Source: Hyalella azteca (Eukaryota > Arthropoda > Malacostraca > Amphipoda > Hyalellidae). Taken from it: a stretch of 64,000 nt of DNA. The stretch lies in NCBI RefSeq assembly GCF_000764305.2, contig NW_025941643.1, forward strand, positions 1 through 64,000, read 5' to 3'. Shown in pieces: positions 22,833-37,700 of the stretch. The number at the start of each line of letters is the position of its first letter. Positions within the stretch are counted from its first letter, which is position 1. A program made the position numbers and the translations under genes. The notes under the pieces are model-generated. The model was not told where the DNA came from. It did no database searches and saw only the letters and a list, made by a program, of their open reading frames with translations.

Positions 22833-25800
22833 ATGGCGAGGAATGGAATTCTGCTCAGAGCCGACGTCGGATCTTTTGCCGGCTGTCATGAACACGCGAT
22901 CCCGAGCTATGACCTACATGACGTCTAAGAAAAACTGTGAATAACTTCACACGAGCCTTCATGCAAGCTTGAACAATGCGGATGAAAGTCTCTTTGCAAA
23001 TCTGAGCGGCTATTTTCTCGAATCTGTTGGAATCAAAAAGAAACTCATTTCATAGCCCACTAAATTGGCTTTAGTCACCATTGACTGCTCCGTGATATAT
23101 TGAAGGCAACGCAGATAATAAAATTCTTAGGAGCAATCTACAGTAACTGATTGGTTAAACGCAATATTTAGGGTACGAAATCTGTTTTGTCTGGTGTCTC
23201 TATATTGTACATAAATAGAGAATTGAATTAATTCAATCAATGAAATTTATCTCATATAGTAACAACTCTGTTTCATTTAAAGCAGAAATCGAATCAACAA
23301 CGTTCATCTACCCACTGAATATTTATTTCATTTAACCGTTATTCAGTATCTTTAAATAATGCAATTTTAACTTTGATTAACGCCACTCATTTTAACATTC
23401 TTTGCCTTCTTTGCATTTTCCCCTCTTTAACATGACCATTTACTCAGCTCCACTTTACCTGCTCACGAGTAAAACTTGCATTTTTAGACCCTCACGACCT
23501 CGGTGTCATTCGCATGCAGCAGGTTCACTCAATCGAACGCTGAGCATAATGGGCCTGAGAATCAGGGCTTCTGCGAGAAGAGAAAGCCATTACAGGAGAC
23601 GAGGCGTCTCTTTGACTCTTGCCAGCCCTTGACACTTGCGCCTGCTTAGGACGCCTATTTATATTTAAATATATTGCGTCTATTTATCTAGTAGTGACAA
23701 TATCATACTTTTTCATGCTCATTTATTAAATTATGAGCATTTTTTAAAAAATTTTTTAACAAACGTGCTGGTGAATTCAATATAATGAAACATGAATATA
23801 AGCTTAAATGAATAATCATGCAACCAATCATTATTAGCTTGATTTTGATCATATAAATCTTAGGGTGCCTAACCTCTCTGTCCTCTAAACCATGTGACGC
23901 TCCTTGTATCAAGTCATTTATATGTTATTACATTTACATTATTGTTATTACATTGTTATATTGTTATTACATTTCATTTATATGTTATTATATGTTATGT
24001 TACATTTATATGTTCTTGAGCGTCCAAGAATTTGTCCAAGGAGATTCGTAGATTTTTAGTACTCAGGATTAGATTTCTGATACACCGGCTGTTTACAAGA
24101 AATGACACTTAGCAAAATATTTTTGAATGTTTGATGACTTTTGTGCGAAGTTTATTTCATTATATGCGATGTTTTCTACTTGCACTAGAATTCAAACGAG
24201 GCTTTCAAACGCATATATGAGGACCGTAAATTTCAATATAAGGGTAAAATATAAAGACATTGGAGTAATTTTTTAGTTAAGATTACTAATGGACGATCCG
24301 TATGACATTCGGCTAAGCATGGGCAATATGCATTCATTTCATGTAAGCAAACTTGCCACGATTAAAATGTAAAATTAAATAATGAATTGTCTGATCATCC
24401 GACCGGAAGATAGTCTATCGTTATTCAAAATGTACAGTAATGTAAACTGTAATATTACTTAATGCTCACCTGCCAATTGGTGTCCTGTTATCCTCTAAGC
24501 CAACACACTGCATTGCAGCGATCAACTTGAACATTTCAATTAAATTATATAACTTCGAGATTTGTTTATACTTACTCCAACACGTAATACATTCATGCAA
24601 ATGGTGGACAGGTATTCAAGGTGCTATTATTAAGGAATTTATTATGCTACACAATTATTAACATTCCAGCCTAACGACTCGATTCCGATCCCATAGGATA
24701 CCGATAATAATGTAAAGTCAACACCGATTATAATTTTCTGTTTAAGAAACTTCGCAAATTACTTTAAATCTTGGTCAATTATTAACGAAAGCGATACAAA
24801 AAGTTGAAAACCAATATCTAAACAAATGAGGTAGAGTTTTATATATCTGATGTGTCATAAATGAAACTTTAATTAGCCCACGGCCCAGTGCGTAGTACGA
24901 AAATATGAAGTTATTCTTAATTTCTTACGAACATTTTTTCTCGCGTCCACGAAATTGAGTGCTGAAAAGCGTCACGGTCAAGGAATTCTGGGCCGTTCGA
25001 TCCGCTTAGTTTTTTTTTGTTATTTCCAAGTAGCGTACAAGTGCAGGTAGAAGCTCCCAGCCTATGCTGATTTCCAGAATTGGAATTATTGCTTTGATAT
25101 TTCGACAATAAAACTAACTCGGAACTGGATGTTGACACTGAAATGTGTTATGTGTAGAACAAATGTTTTTCTTGATTTGCAATCTTTCACTACGTGGCGC
25201 TCTCTAAATAAGGTAACTCACAGAAGATTTTAATAACGACAAGTGTTTATCTTATTAGAGCAAAATTAAGCTGTTGAGCTTAGAAGGAGTAAAAATTGTT
25301 CCGCTTCATCTGAATCTCCACGAATTCGCTAAAAAATTAATTATGATTCCTAATTTGACTTAAAGTGGCGTCGCATGTGTTGCCCTCAATGCATTTCATC
25401 TCTTCAAGTGGGAACACGTTTCCCTAAAAACCCTTAGGGTAATTTCGTCTTATATATGGTTGTAGGGCACTACCATATTTTCCAAATTGACCTAATATTT
25501 TGCAAATTACTTGCTTGAGAGACAAATGAAATCGTGTGAAGCTTGCATTGCATGCACGTTGTTTCGCTTGAACTTCCAGTTTCTTTTCGAATTCCGTTAT
25601 GAAGAAATTACAGCGTTTATTAGCGAAAGTATTTCTTAGATCAAGTTTTTATCGCCCATGCAGTTTTCGCTGGCAAGACTCTCTAAAATTGTGGGGAGAG
25701 TGGAGAGTAAACGAAAATCTGAACCCTCTTCTCAGCGCTCATGCAGATTGCAGGATCGTTTGTTGAAATGAGCATTTACGGGCATAAGAAATGTAACTGA

Positions 25801-28800
25801 AGATCACGGGGCAATCAAATGAAAGCGTCGAAAGCCGTTTACTGGTCTCACGTTTAGCGATATCCTACGGAAGTACGGTGCGAGATAAAACTTCACATCC
25901 TCGAAGGTCGCACTTTGGAAAGTCTTCTTCTTGCAATGAGTGAAACGCTCTTTGGGATGGCACGTACAACTCGGAAAATTTTCGCTCGAATTGAGGAAGT
26001 TCATTTCAAATTGAGGTTGAAAATTCCGTTAGATCTTTACGCCATGGATTAATGTAGATTATAAAATTAATAAATATTACTTATATACCCAAAGCTATTT
26101 GGAATTATATTTTTTACCTGCTGAGTTCAAAAACTTGTTTTGATAACCAAGAAAAATTGGGAGAACTGCTAACAATTTATAAAATCACAATCAACGATAA
26201 GCTCCACCGCTGCCAACTTATTAATAGAAATTTAAAATTTCAGCGATGCTTTTCAGATATCTTCGATTGGTTACATTAAAGAGAGAATTTCTGTAACAAC
26301 ACAAGAAATAAACTTCCCCAATATAGACGAAAAAATGTTTAACTGAACTGCGAAAATTATAAACGTCCTCAGCATAGGCGAAAAAATGGTGAACTCAACT
26401 GCGAATGTGTATTTAAAGCTACAAGTTGTGTTGACTGTTAGAGAGGCGTGTTAAGCTCTTCAACATCCGTGATGCGTAGCTATACACTTCATCCACGGCG
26501 GCTGACGGAGCCGTTATATCTCGCCTCTCCGGATGCGGGTCAACGCGCGCATCCAAACTTCATTTTACTCTCTTTCGCGTTTCGTAGCCAATAATTGAAT
26601 CTGTTCCCAATGATGAATCTGTTCCTGTTCTGCATATTCAACTTTTTGTCTACTAATGAATACTCCAGATACCCGGATGTGTTATACGAATACTATATTG
26701 AGTGCGGTATTTTTATTTAAACCGATACCATGACGAAGTACATGTGTGAGTTTGAGATTTTATTTATGTTATGAATTATTTCCTTTCTTCGGATGACTTG
26801 GAACTAAAAATAATGTTGTATTTTTGCTGTTTTTTCATTGTTGTTAGAAGAAATTTTGTGCTCTTATTTGCTAATCCGTTTAAGCTGCTGGAATATTTTA
26901 GGAGCAAATTCTTGATTATAATTTACGCGTACAAGAAACGAATATAACAGCCACTTGGGCGTTTAAAATAGTCATACTCTTATTATTATTACTGCTAAAT
27001 AACACATTCCTGAAAATACGCAGTTAATATATACTGGAAATTTTTCGGGCAATCAGTACACAAGTTTTTCTTACTTAATTTGGTGAGAACACAGCAGTAG
27101 CAACCGTATGATTTATACCCAGTCTACCTAAATGGAATGGTTTAGTAATTTTCGTAATTTTTTTTGCCGTTCTAGGAACTATGAATTATGACTGAAATAA
27201 ACTGTTTTTTACTCTCATGAAAATTAAAATCAGATGGGCACTGTTACTTTAGATCCAAGTTAGAATAACGAAGGTGAAGCAAGCCTTCTTGATAAATGGT
27301 GGCACTGACCGCGAGATCGGACGGTCGTCGGCCTTCGGTGACATTGCGTCATGAAGGCCAGGCATTCGAGGCTCCGGGTGAGCTTAACGACACGTTTTTT
27401 CTTGGATTTGAAGATCAAAATATACTTATTTGTATGCGTGGTGCGTTGGCAAAGATTACGAAGCAATCCATGCATGTTCATGTTCGGTCATCAGCCTCAG
27501 AGTTCGTCACCGTAATAATTTAAAAAGTCATAACGGGAGGTCTTTAGATCGTTTGACCAGCGTAGATTAGATAAATACATTGTATACAACTGTCATATAC
27601 CTGTGACGTTTTGTATAATGAGGTCAGTTACTCTAAAAGATAAATTCCTATAGTTCCTGCTTCTCCTGAAATCGCTCCTGAGATGGACTCCAAATCGGCT
27701 AGGTCAGGTCAGATGAAGCTTCCGTTTTGAGGCGATGCGTCACCGACGCGGAGGCGCAGCCGCGTGGGTTAGGCAGTCGCATGCAGTTGGATGCACGCGG
27801 CCGTTGCCCGTAAACCCACCTAACCTACCAAAATAGACTACAGGTTCAGAAATCCCTGGTTGCAATTGATCATATGCGATGACAGCGTTATCTCGACGCA
27901 GCTTAAATGAAAATGACGCTGTTATCAGGGCTGATATATTGAAACGACTAATCTTTTTGGGGGAAAATGATTTCCCTCATTCGTGTCTCGCGATATCGAT
28001 TATAGCAGTTTTTGGTTTCAACATGATTGAGCTTGTTATTCAATTTAATTCGAAGTTAACCTCGTGCGTTACGCTTCCTTAATTCGGACTGGTCCATTCG
28101 TGAAAAATCGTACACATCGAATATTTATTGCAAATTTATTTCTCAACAGCACAAAGGTTTAATGCTCAACAATAGTTTTGTGTCTGAACTAGAACTGACC
28201 TTGACTGTGAGCGTCCTTTGAAAAACACTACAGACACAAACCGCAGGACTCACGACCAATTCGGCATCTTGATGATTGTGTTCACTTTAGTTCTTAAATT
28301 CCTAAGAGACTTCGGTACGTACGTGAGCAGCAATTTTCATGCGCAGTTGTGTTCTTCAGTTGGTTTAGTTAGAATTGATGAATTTGCTTCGAGTTTCAAG
28401 GAGGTCAACAACGGGAGAGCATTTCACGCTTGAGCTCAATTGGAATAATGGCGAGTCACGCAGCGGCTCTCCATCTGCCACGCAAGAATCGCATGCTGCT
28501 CTTCATTTTCACTTCTCAGGAGTTCGTCTTTGCATGTTACGAATTATTTTATTTGACTAAATAGTTTGTAAAGTTGCTGTGGGTGAAGCTTTTTGTTGGA
28601 AATGTGAAATTTAAAAGAATGAAGTTTTGGTACCTTTTTAGCTAGACTTCATTATTTAAATTCGAAATTAGTCAATTCAAGAATGACTCAGGTACATGAT
28701 TTGAGTGCAATACTTCAGAATTCAGACCTGGCTGCTAGGTCGTTTCGTTCTTCAAAACGACAATGTATTTTTATTACATCTTTAAACTAAAAAATTAATT

Positions 28801-31800
28801 TCAGGTCATTGACTTTTGAATCCACAATAATTTTTTAGTGTATTCATGGATATAAATGTTGACCTTGATATTTGACTCATGCCTATAATGCTATATAATC
28901 CTTCACAATATTTCACACTCCATCGTTAAATATGCTCTTGCACTCGCTTTGATTAAGTTTTGAACACTTGAGAAACATTAATGTGGAATTTGTTGTTCTT
29001 CATACCTTGAAGTATGACATCATACTCAATTCTGATTATTGTCTATCATTCAAAATTCATCAGCATTCATTCAACATGGAATTACTGTAAACATAAACTT
29101 AACGATGTGGGACACATTGTACTGAAATACGTTGACCTAAAACTCGATGGACTAGCTATTCTTGAAAACGTTGTAGGTAGTCAATATTTCAGCACCTGTT
29201 TAGATGCGTAATTTTAAATGAGATAATAATAAAGATGTTTATTATTTCGGCGCTTTAAGGTAAAACTTTGGTTAAACTATTAAAAACTGAGCCATTTTCA
29301 ATATTTTGACCAACTTTTGAACCTATTAATTTGCTCAAGTATTACCATTAGTCTTTGTTCATTCACACACAAGGTGAACCGCCTCCCAATGTTTTGTTCG
29401 GGTTGCACAAAAAAGGAAGTTTTATAAATGAAGTAAGCATTTTTAATCATTATTATGCATGGTGACGCTCGCTTAGAAGAATGCCCTCATTCTACCTGCA
29501 ACTTCTCGACCGATCGAGAAACGAACTCCTGACCTGTCGCACTTTTTATTTCCGCTCCAGCTCATTTTTTGGCCTCCCTAATCGTATTAACTCTGTTAAA
29601 AACAACTTGGTGTTTCTGAAGAATAACAACGGGCAGAGTAAGGGTTGAAAGTCGTACTGAGAATCAGATTATGGATTCAGGGTGGAGAATCGTTTTTTCT
29701 TGGACCACATGGCTTTTGATGGCTTTAGATCCTCAACCTTGCTAACCTTCCTTGCTTATATTGTAGAAAATAATATAAAGAAACACTCCACTAACACTGT
29801 TCTTATCTTATCAGCAACATATTATTGCAGCAGCAATGTTCACACGCAGTCCAGTTGAATGCTGCGTCACAAGAATCGAAGTGGAAGTCCTAGATAATCG
29901 TTATAGTGACATATAATGGATACTTAGGTCTATTTTTCTCAAGTTTCATTCTCACTTTCCGGAAACCAGTGAACTTTGAAGACGCTCGTTGACCTCCTTG
30001 TGATGTACATGACTTCGTGTCTAACTCTTTGACGTCAAACGAGCCAATTTTGAGCCCTGGAAGAAATGTTGCGGTCCTGCGAGGTGTCTTAATCACCACC
30101 CACCTTTGCTTGTGAAGCTTCGACGGTGACATGCGCGTGGGAAGTTAAAAATAGGTCATTGTGGAATGACGTTATTGGTAGTCGGTGATATTTGAAATTC
30201 CCCAACTTTTTAATTTTTTGACGTTACCTTGCGCAAAAAAATAATGTAGTGTTTTGTTATTCCATTTTTGAAGTAACAAGTAGTGCTTTCAAATGCATAA
30301 CAGAATTTATTGGACAATTTAAAAAAATGACAGTTATTCGAACTGAGCCTCTGTAGAGTTTCGCAAGTGGCTATTACAATTCATGACGCGAGTTCGATCT
30401 ATTGGGAGGCTACCGAACCTCCGCCTGCGTCAACCGTTACTTTGCTCCAATACCAAGACGTTGCATGGGCACAGCTATCATCTTTACTTGCATCTCTTGA
30501 TTGCGTTATTTTGTCTTCCCCTCGCAAGAATACCCAGCTTAAATGCTTCTGTAAATGCTGCAATAGATTATTATTCAGTCTTGTTATAAGGAACTATGTA
30601 TACAAAATTGAAAATCAGTGCAGTAGTTCCATCAGCGTCTGCATTTCAAATAAGAAGAACGGAAAAAACTGTTGATTTTCTCGATTTCTTTTCTTTAATT
30701 ATGAAGAGAATGCCGCCTCTCTATTAATCGATCAATGTTCGACTGATCGCTGCCCCAAGAATATTGTTTTTCAGATGGCGTTGGGAAAACAATGAATAAA
30801 TTAATTATTCAGTAATATCATTTTTTGAAAACAAGGATTGTCTTCATATTCAATGTCGACACTTGATTCGAAACGACAGTTAATGTCACTTTATTGCTTT
30901 ATACCGAAAAGTTTTATGGCAAAGAAGAACTAAGTACATTTTAATTACAATTTTTCGGGACAGCTCTATTACAGTTCAGCTTCTTATGTATATTGTGTAG
31001 CCAATTTTTGCATAGAAAGATGAAATACAGCCAACTAAAAATTACTAAAGACTAATTAATAAATATCAAAAGACGGCAATTGTTTTATTGTATAGATGGA
31101 AAGTGCAAGATACGCATAAATCTAGAATATTTGGGGCACGAAATTACGTGTTGGGTTGGTTGTGATGATGTTATATTCATTTCAGTATTCAATGGAATCA
31201 TTTTGTTAGACCTTTTGACTAGCAATCATTTCATTAGACTAGTAATTTTAAACATTCATATTTTTTGGCATATAGGTGCTATTTTTGAAAATTTCTTCGT
31301 CACCTTATTTTGTCAATATGAACAATACAGTAGTTTTTGTTACGACAAGTTAGATATTCTTAACGCCATTCAACGTACATGTAAGGCTAAATGGAATACG
31401 TGAATTTGAGTGCATCTAAAGGTTTCTATTGTGTAGGGAATGACGATTTTGCATTTAACTCCACTGTTCTTTTTACCAGGAGCGTTATATAAAGAGAGAT
31501 CCGTGTCGTGTACCTTTTACGGATATCTCATATCCGTTTATATCTCTGACCGTATATCTCGTATGATGAGCGAAAGGCCTAGGTAGTAATAAGAGTGTTA
31601 TGGTGCGTGCGAACAGAAACAGCGACAACGCAAGACGGTGAGGGATGAAAGGTTGAGTTTTTTTCTGTCGTGTGGATCCATCCATTGTGGAGCCTTGCGG
31701 TGCCACATTTTTCTGCTCACTTAATTACTAAGACCTGCCAAGCGCTTCTAAGGTCGTCATGACCTAGAAAATTTTCAGAAATTTCTATTCATACTCTTTG

Positions 31801-31854
31801 TATTTTATATAGCACTGCGTTCAAACTTTTCAGTTTAATTTCAATACGAACAGA
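22833..31854. other. Long intergenic stretch
   Basis: No gene is convincingly supported in about 9 kb. Low-complexity TTATATGTTATTACATT tracts lie near 23926-24015. A short local duplication containing GCGAAAAAATG words lies near 26325-26410. A GC-richer patch with GGGTTAGG and CCTAACC boxes lies near 27760-27830. A minus-strand 80-residue frame at 29890-30132 has moderate codon balance but nothing recognisable. Confidence 0.4.
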
Positions 31855-34786
31855 ACTTTGCGCTGATTTTATTTCTCTTCTGTTGCAAGAGAATACTTGT
31901 GTTAGGTAATGTTTCGACTTTCTTAAATACGAAATTTTAGAGTCCTTCTATATGTACCTTTATCATAATAGTAAAACGATATCTGTTTAATTATTTTTCT
32001 AAAATATCGAACCTTTTGCAAAACATCCGAACCACTTCTAAATAGACTTTTTTTTATTCGTTCAGTAATCTGTCATCTCACTTCAGCCTTGTCCTCCAAT
32101 AATTGCGGTACGACCTTTGATAGCCTCCTATTATATTCATATAAGTTTTAACATTTCCTTGTATAATGATGTTAATATTAATATTTCCTCTCTATGCAAT
32201 ATGCACTCAGTATTACATCAATTCCTTCATTCCTCAGTTAAAATTTTCATATTTACTCAATCATACCTATTGCTTAACACTTTAGCGGTTGGTTAATTCG
32301 CGTCGGAAGTCCCGCGTTCGACTTAGCGTACAGCAGTACATAATCTCGCCGCTATTACACTTTCACGTTCCCTTGAAGCTTGTTTCTATGAAAAATCCTT
32401 GGAAATAAATGTCGATCATATCATTAAATACTGGAAAGATGAGCTTTGGGACATGCTTAGAGGAACTTTATTTTGTCTTGTAACTAGTGCTTCTTAATTG
32501 TTACTGCTAGGTGAATTATATTTTTACTTGTTCGACCAGCCGCGTTCGATCATTGCTATAGTAGAATTTTTCAACGTCATATTTATTTATCAGGTCAGAA
32601 CTTAATTAATGGCTAATACTTGCCCATCATCTTATATTCATACTTATATATTCCCGTCACTTCTCTTTGTGCTCTATCGTATTATTATTTTTTTGTCATT
32701 ATTGATATAACACCACAAAAATTGTTAAAAATCAACCCAATTTTTTTTATTATGTGACCTCTTGTAAATGCCTTATATAACGACGCATGTGCTTGAGCAG
32801 TAAAATAGTCATAGCATAAGTTCGATAATAATTTTTTTGCGATCTTAGAAATTATCCGGATAGTTTCTTGTCGGCGAAAATAATTCTGCACGCGTGTTAA
32901 TTACCACCTCGTTTTTTCAAGTCCAGCCGAGCTGCCAAGTCGAGAAACCTTTGAGAAATCTCACACAACTTTCCTGAATTTTAGCAAATTTTAGATATGA
33001 GTTGTGCCCCGACTCAATTTTGCTGATAAACATGAATTTCTCCATATGCAGATGGAGAATAAAATTAAACGTCATTCCAATGCGAAGAGCATCTAAGAAG
33101 GGAGGAAGCGCCGTGCAAATGCTCTCCTATCTGTCGGACTCTCCGGATTTTCCCTGTTCTTAGCGTCAATTGTATGCTGTTTCCGGACCCATAATTCTTG
33201 CTGAGCGTTTCGCCGAGTCTTGGCGAGATTAACGATCTGGAACTTCGATCGCTATAGCTCCGTCCTCACGTGTGTTGTATTAACGCGTCGGCACTGACTG
33301 GTGGCAAATTCTTGTATTTTCGAACAAAGCGATCACAATCCAGCTCAGTATCAGGCAGTTTCTTACAACAATGTGTGATGATATTTTAGTAAAACTTGTC
33401 TTAGTGCGCGTTCTGTCGGTCTTTAAAACCATGACTGGAGTAGATAAATTCAAAATAGCCCGTTCAAAAGTAGGTACGAGTGTGATATTTGATTCTATGT
33501 AATTCCATGACATACGTTCAATTGAATAGTCCAAAAAATACTTTCAGGAAGACACAAATTTTACACTACCAAGTGTGTCGCAGTCGTAGCTCATCCACGC
33601 TTTCGAACGATTTTGGCCAAGTTATACTTTCGTTTTCTATTTAACCACAGGTTTCGAATTGATACGTAGTTAGACCAAATTTAAATTGATTTATTGATGT
33701 GTTAGCATTTAATAATACAAATTTCATTCCGTTAGTTGTCACAGACATATTTTGTGGTTATGAAGATGTCTTTAATCTCTTTTTCTATGCTCATCTTTAA
33801 CTTTTCACTTGCATTTTCAGCAAAAAAAACATAAGCTCATCTCACTGTTCATTACGTATATCATCTTTGACTAAATGTAGATGATCTTGAGTGATTGCTG
33901 ATCAAAGTGTTTTGCATTATTTTAATTGTCATCAATTTGTAAATTATCTGAAAAATTTATTTTGTTAAAACGGTAATATTGCTGCTCTTTTTGATTTTCC
34001 TTGTCGGGTCTCACGAAAATTTTCATTTCTTTCAGGTATGTGCGGTGACTTTTGAAGCTCAATTAAATGCTGTGAAACACCAAGGTTTCCTTGATATGCA
34101 TTGACTTGGGTGAGTAGACGACGTGCACGCCTCAATCATTTTCTGTTTTCCACTTATCTACAATTTATTCGTCGCATTACTAAACAAAAATGTATTTATT
34201 TATTCATCACTTAACGAAAAAACCCTGATCATTAAAATATTTCAACAAGTAAATTTTTTAAACACATAATTCTGGAAATTTATTAGCTTGTGTCATCAAT
34301 ATTCAATGTCCTAGTTTTTTGGATGATTTTCGTCGAGTTTTTTTGGAAGATTTTTTTTCGATTTTTGCTTTAAATTCTTCGTCGTTTATCAGAAGTAAAC
34401 GAGCTGAAGGACATTCACAAAAATTATTTGCATGCAATTGCGCAGCAAAAGTTAGTCTTAAGCAAGCTTATTCATCAAATTTATGGAAAAATTAACCTTA
34501 CATACACGTACAATACTCCCATATAAAAATTTTTCCTCTGCATGATCAACTTAAAATTGTTGAGATACACGATGTTCTAGTTTTATCATGATAATTATGA
34601 ACAAATATTATTTAAAAATTAAATCTAAAACATCGCAAATTCGAGTATTAAAAGCTAATTTTCCGTTTGAAAAAACAAGTCCATGGTTTGTCTTCACGCG
34701 TTTCATTAGCCCATAGACAAATATTGACTCTTGTCACACAAAGTCTGTTCTATGACGCGCGTAACGGGAATGAGGGAGAGGAATTA
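31855..34786 (+). repeat. Segmental duplication copy 1, left part (A)
   Basis: It aligns with 42141-45124. The 5' part (31855 to about 33120) is visibly diverged with many substitutions and indels. From about 33140 similarity is very high, and 33466-34635 appears identical to its partner. It ends at a shared GAGGAATTA, after which the two copies are unrelated. No protein-coding gene was recognised inside. Confidence 0.9.
34036..34109 (+). other. Exon-like segment inside duplication A
   Basis: A strong acceptor (polypyrimidine tract then TTTCAG at 34030-34035) and a strong donor (GGGTGAGT, GT at 34110) enclose 74 nt. One frame is open for 22 residues then stops. The same unit recurs unchanged at 44376-44449. 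It could be an exon of a non-coding transcript, a terminal coding exon or chance. Confidence 0.25.
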
Positions 34787-37700
34787 GAGGTATTTGTCAC
34801 TGGTGGATGTTGCATCCACACTGTAGAATCGGTGCTTTGTTCTAACGACGTTATGTAGCGGTAATTCAACGATGCAATTAACGTTGACCCAGTTGGGGGT
34901 TTTGTCCCCCGACTCTTCCGATCGCAAGTGCAATATTCGCATGCAACTGTGCTGAATTTTTGCATCCGTTTACGTATGTTCATATGTGAAACGGTTTAAA
35001 TATTTTCAAACGTTCTTATTAACTTTCTGTGCTTTATGGACATGTTCATTTGAATTTTTCTATTAATTATTCACGTTTGTTGTTATCGGATATTTGCGAT
35101 TATTTGCCGCTGCAAACATTTTGACCTAACAATTGAAGGAAAAAAATACCACCTTGATCTCGACTCCAAATATTTTGAACGACGTTCGCTAATTAATGGC
35201 CATCAATTACATGATTAAAGGACTCGAATTTTTCAAAGCTACTGAAATTTGTTTCATATATTGAAATTTGTTTCATATTTCAACTACATATCAGATTCTA
35301 TTTTAGGCTGCTAAATAGCTTTACATGAATCGAGTATGTTCATTTTCCTAGAGGTTCTATAATTCTAAGTGGAAGTCCTTCATACCGAACACTTTAATTC
35401 AAACGTAATGCTTTATATGCCCATTATTGACTGCTCATTGTAGGCACGATTCGTTCAACTAGAGTTTCTTCAATGAATTGTTATTGCCCAGCACGCGCTG
35501 TGAATATTGTTAAGTAAACTGATATTTTTATGCAAAATCGTAGGTTAAATTTAAAGAGAGCTGCACAAAAGACCTATTTTTAAAGTTTTATGATTCACGA
35601 CCATTATAATGATTCATGAAGAATTCAAAATATAAACGTTACTGTAAAACAATTCACTAGGCAACTTATTTTTATGAAACATAACATTATAAAAATTGAG
35701 CTTCAGAATTTCCATCTCAGAAAAATCGAGAATAGCTCGTCATTTTAACTATCGTCGGAAGTTCGGTCTTAGAACTATCGACTGAAAATCGGCCTTTAAA
35801 CAATTGAACTATCGCAAGGAACTCGCAATTTTGGAATTTGGAGCTTGGGAGGCAATAATCGATAATCTGCATAATTGAAAAAAATATATATAGGATTACT
35901 TGCCCAAAAAAGTAACCATTGCAATACTCAAATTGGGGATAGTCTCTCTTCTCACCCGCTTAAAATCGCCTTGCTTCAACATTCGAAAAATATTTCCCTA
36001 CGAAAGTCGGAATTTGCATCGGACACTGTGAACAATCACTGCCGGAAAGGCGATTGAATTTTTTAAAGATTTAATTACCCTAGAACTACGGATTTAACAG
36101 CTACACTACCGCAGAACTTCAGTTGCTGAAGATGCCAGCCAAAAATTCTAGGATACAAGACAGCAGGACATTCTCGTTACATCCGCTCGATTAATTCAGA
36201 TGTCGATGATTCAATCGAAAATATACACGTGTTTCTTGGGTCTATGGTTCCGCATTGGTGCACGAATGATAAATCTTGTCAACTGCACGGCAGGTTTTCC
36301 TTTTAACAGTTCTTCATTTCTTGATATTTTACAATATATATTTTTTGTGTATGTTCTTAATAATAACCTAAGTAAATTATACACTTTTCTTTAGATAAAC
36401 TTTCAAAATTGCATTTCTGCTAACGATAATTTTCTTTTTTAAATTCCTTAATAATATGCGTTTCATAAATATTTCATCGTGACTCTGCAGGCTTCACGAC
36501 CAGACCATTTCTTAGCCACGAATGCTTTATCACCGAGAAACTTTTTATTCTTTGCTGGCGCTGCGGCGAAGCTCGAATCTTTTTTGTTGGATGAATGACA
36601 AGGATTTGCCGTAAGACGCTTTTTAAGCAAGCAGGGAAAAGGTGAAGAAAGATCACTGGGACAAATTTTTTCTTCTCGAAGAAAAGAATATCGAAGCGCC
36701 TTGTCGCCGGGACCGCGTGAGAGAAGATGTATGTACAATTTTTTCGGCTCGGGTTTGATTACATTCTAATAATTTTCCAAAAGGATCATGGCATGTGGTT
36801 GGAATTTACTACCGCAATTTAGGTAACGTTTACCAAAGGTGTTGGTTATCAATGAAATATTGATTAATTTATGGATCAATTTCTGCTAATTTTGGTTTTA
36901 CTTGAAGTGTAGTAAGTGTGTTTCTACGATAAACGTGATAATTTTTTTCCTTCCTTATGCACTGGCAAAATCTTGTAAGAATGCATTAGTCCATAATTTA
37001 TTATTCTGCAATGATATATTTTGGATGCAATATGAAAATGAAAATCATTAAGATTTGTAATTTTGGACCGCTTGTATCTCACCCGAAGATATTGTGAGAA
37101 AAATGTAATAATTCCGAATTTGATTATTAATGACGGTGGCAATCATATTCTATCATACATCTACCGGAAATAAAACTATCGCGACGCTTTTTTTTGCTGA
37201 TAGTGAAACGAAGCTATTTGAATTTCATAGCTAAGACACGCTAGTGAAATTTGTTTTATCCAGAAAATATTTCATAAAAGACTAATCGCCAAGTTTCTCT
37301 GAGTGAAATTAAGGAGCAATTTGCGAATCCCAGATTTTGTATTAAAACAATGGGATATCGTGATCACGATTGTTTCAAGAAATAACTGATATTTTGCCGC
37401 ACAAAGCGAGACTTCGGTGTCAATTTATCCTTTTGACCTCTTCTCTTGTTTCTGATTGTCAAGCTTCCTCATCTGCTAAGAATTTTTCGCTGTGTAATTA
37501 GTAACGAACTTTGATGTTGGCAGTGAACTTTCTCCTCCCACGCACCACAAGACTGAGGGCACGAACATTTGCTATAAAGTCGAACTTTCTTAAAAAATGA
37601 CAGCCGAAGTTACATCCATACCCCATTAATTAACATTAATTGTAGAAGCTTTAATGAACAGTAGAGAAAGCTTTTAAAAACAATATGGCAAGCTTTGTAA

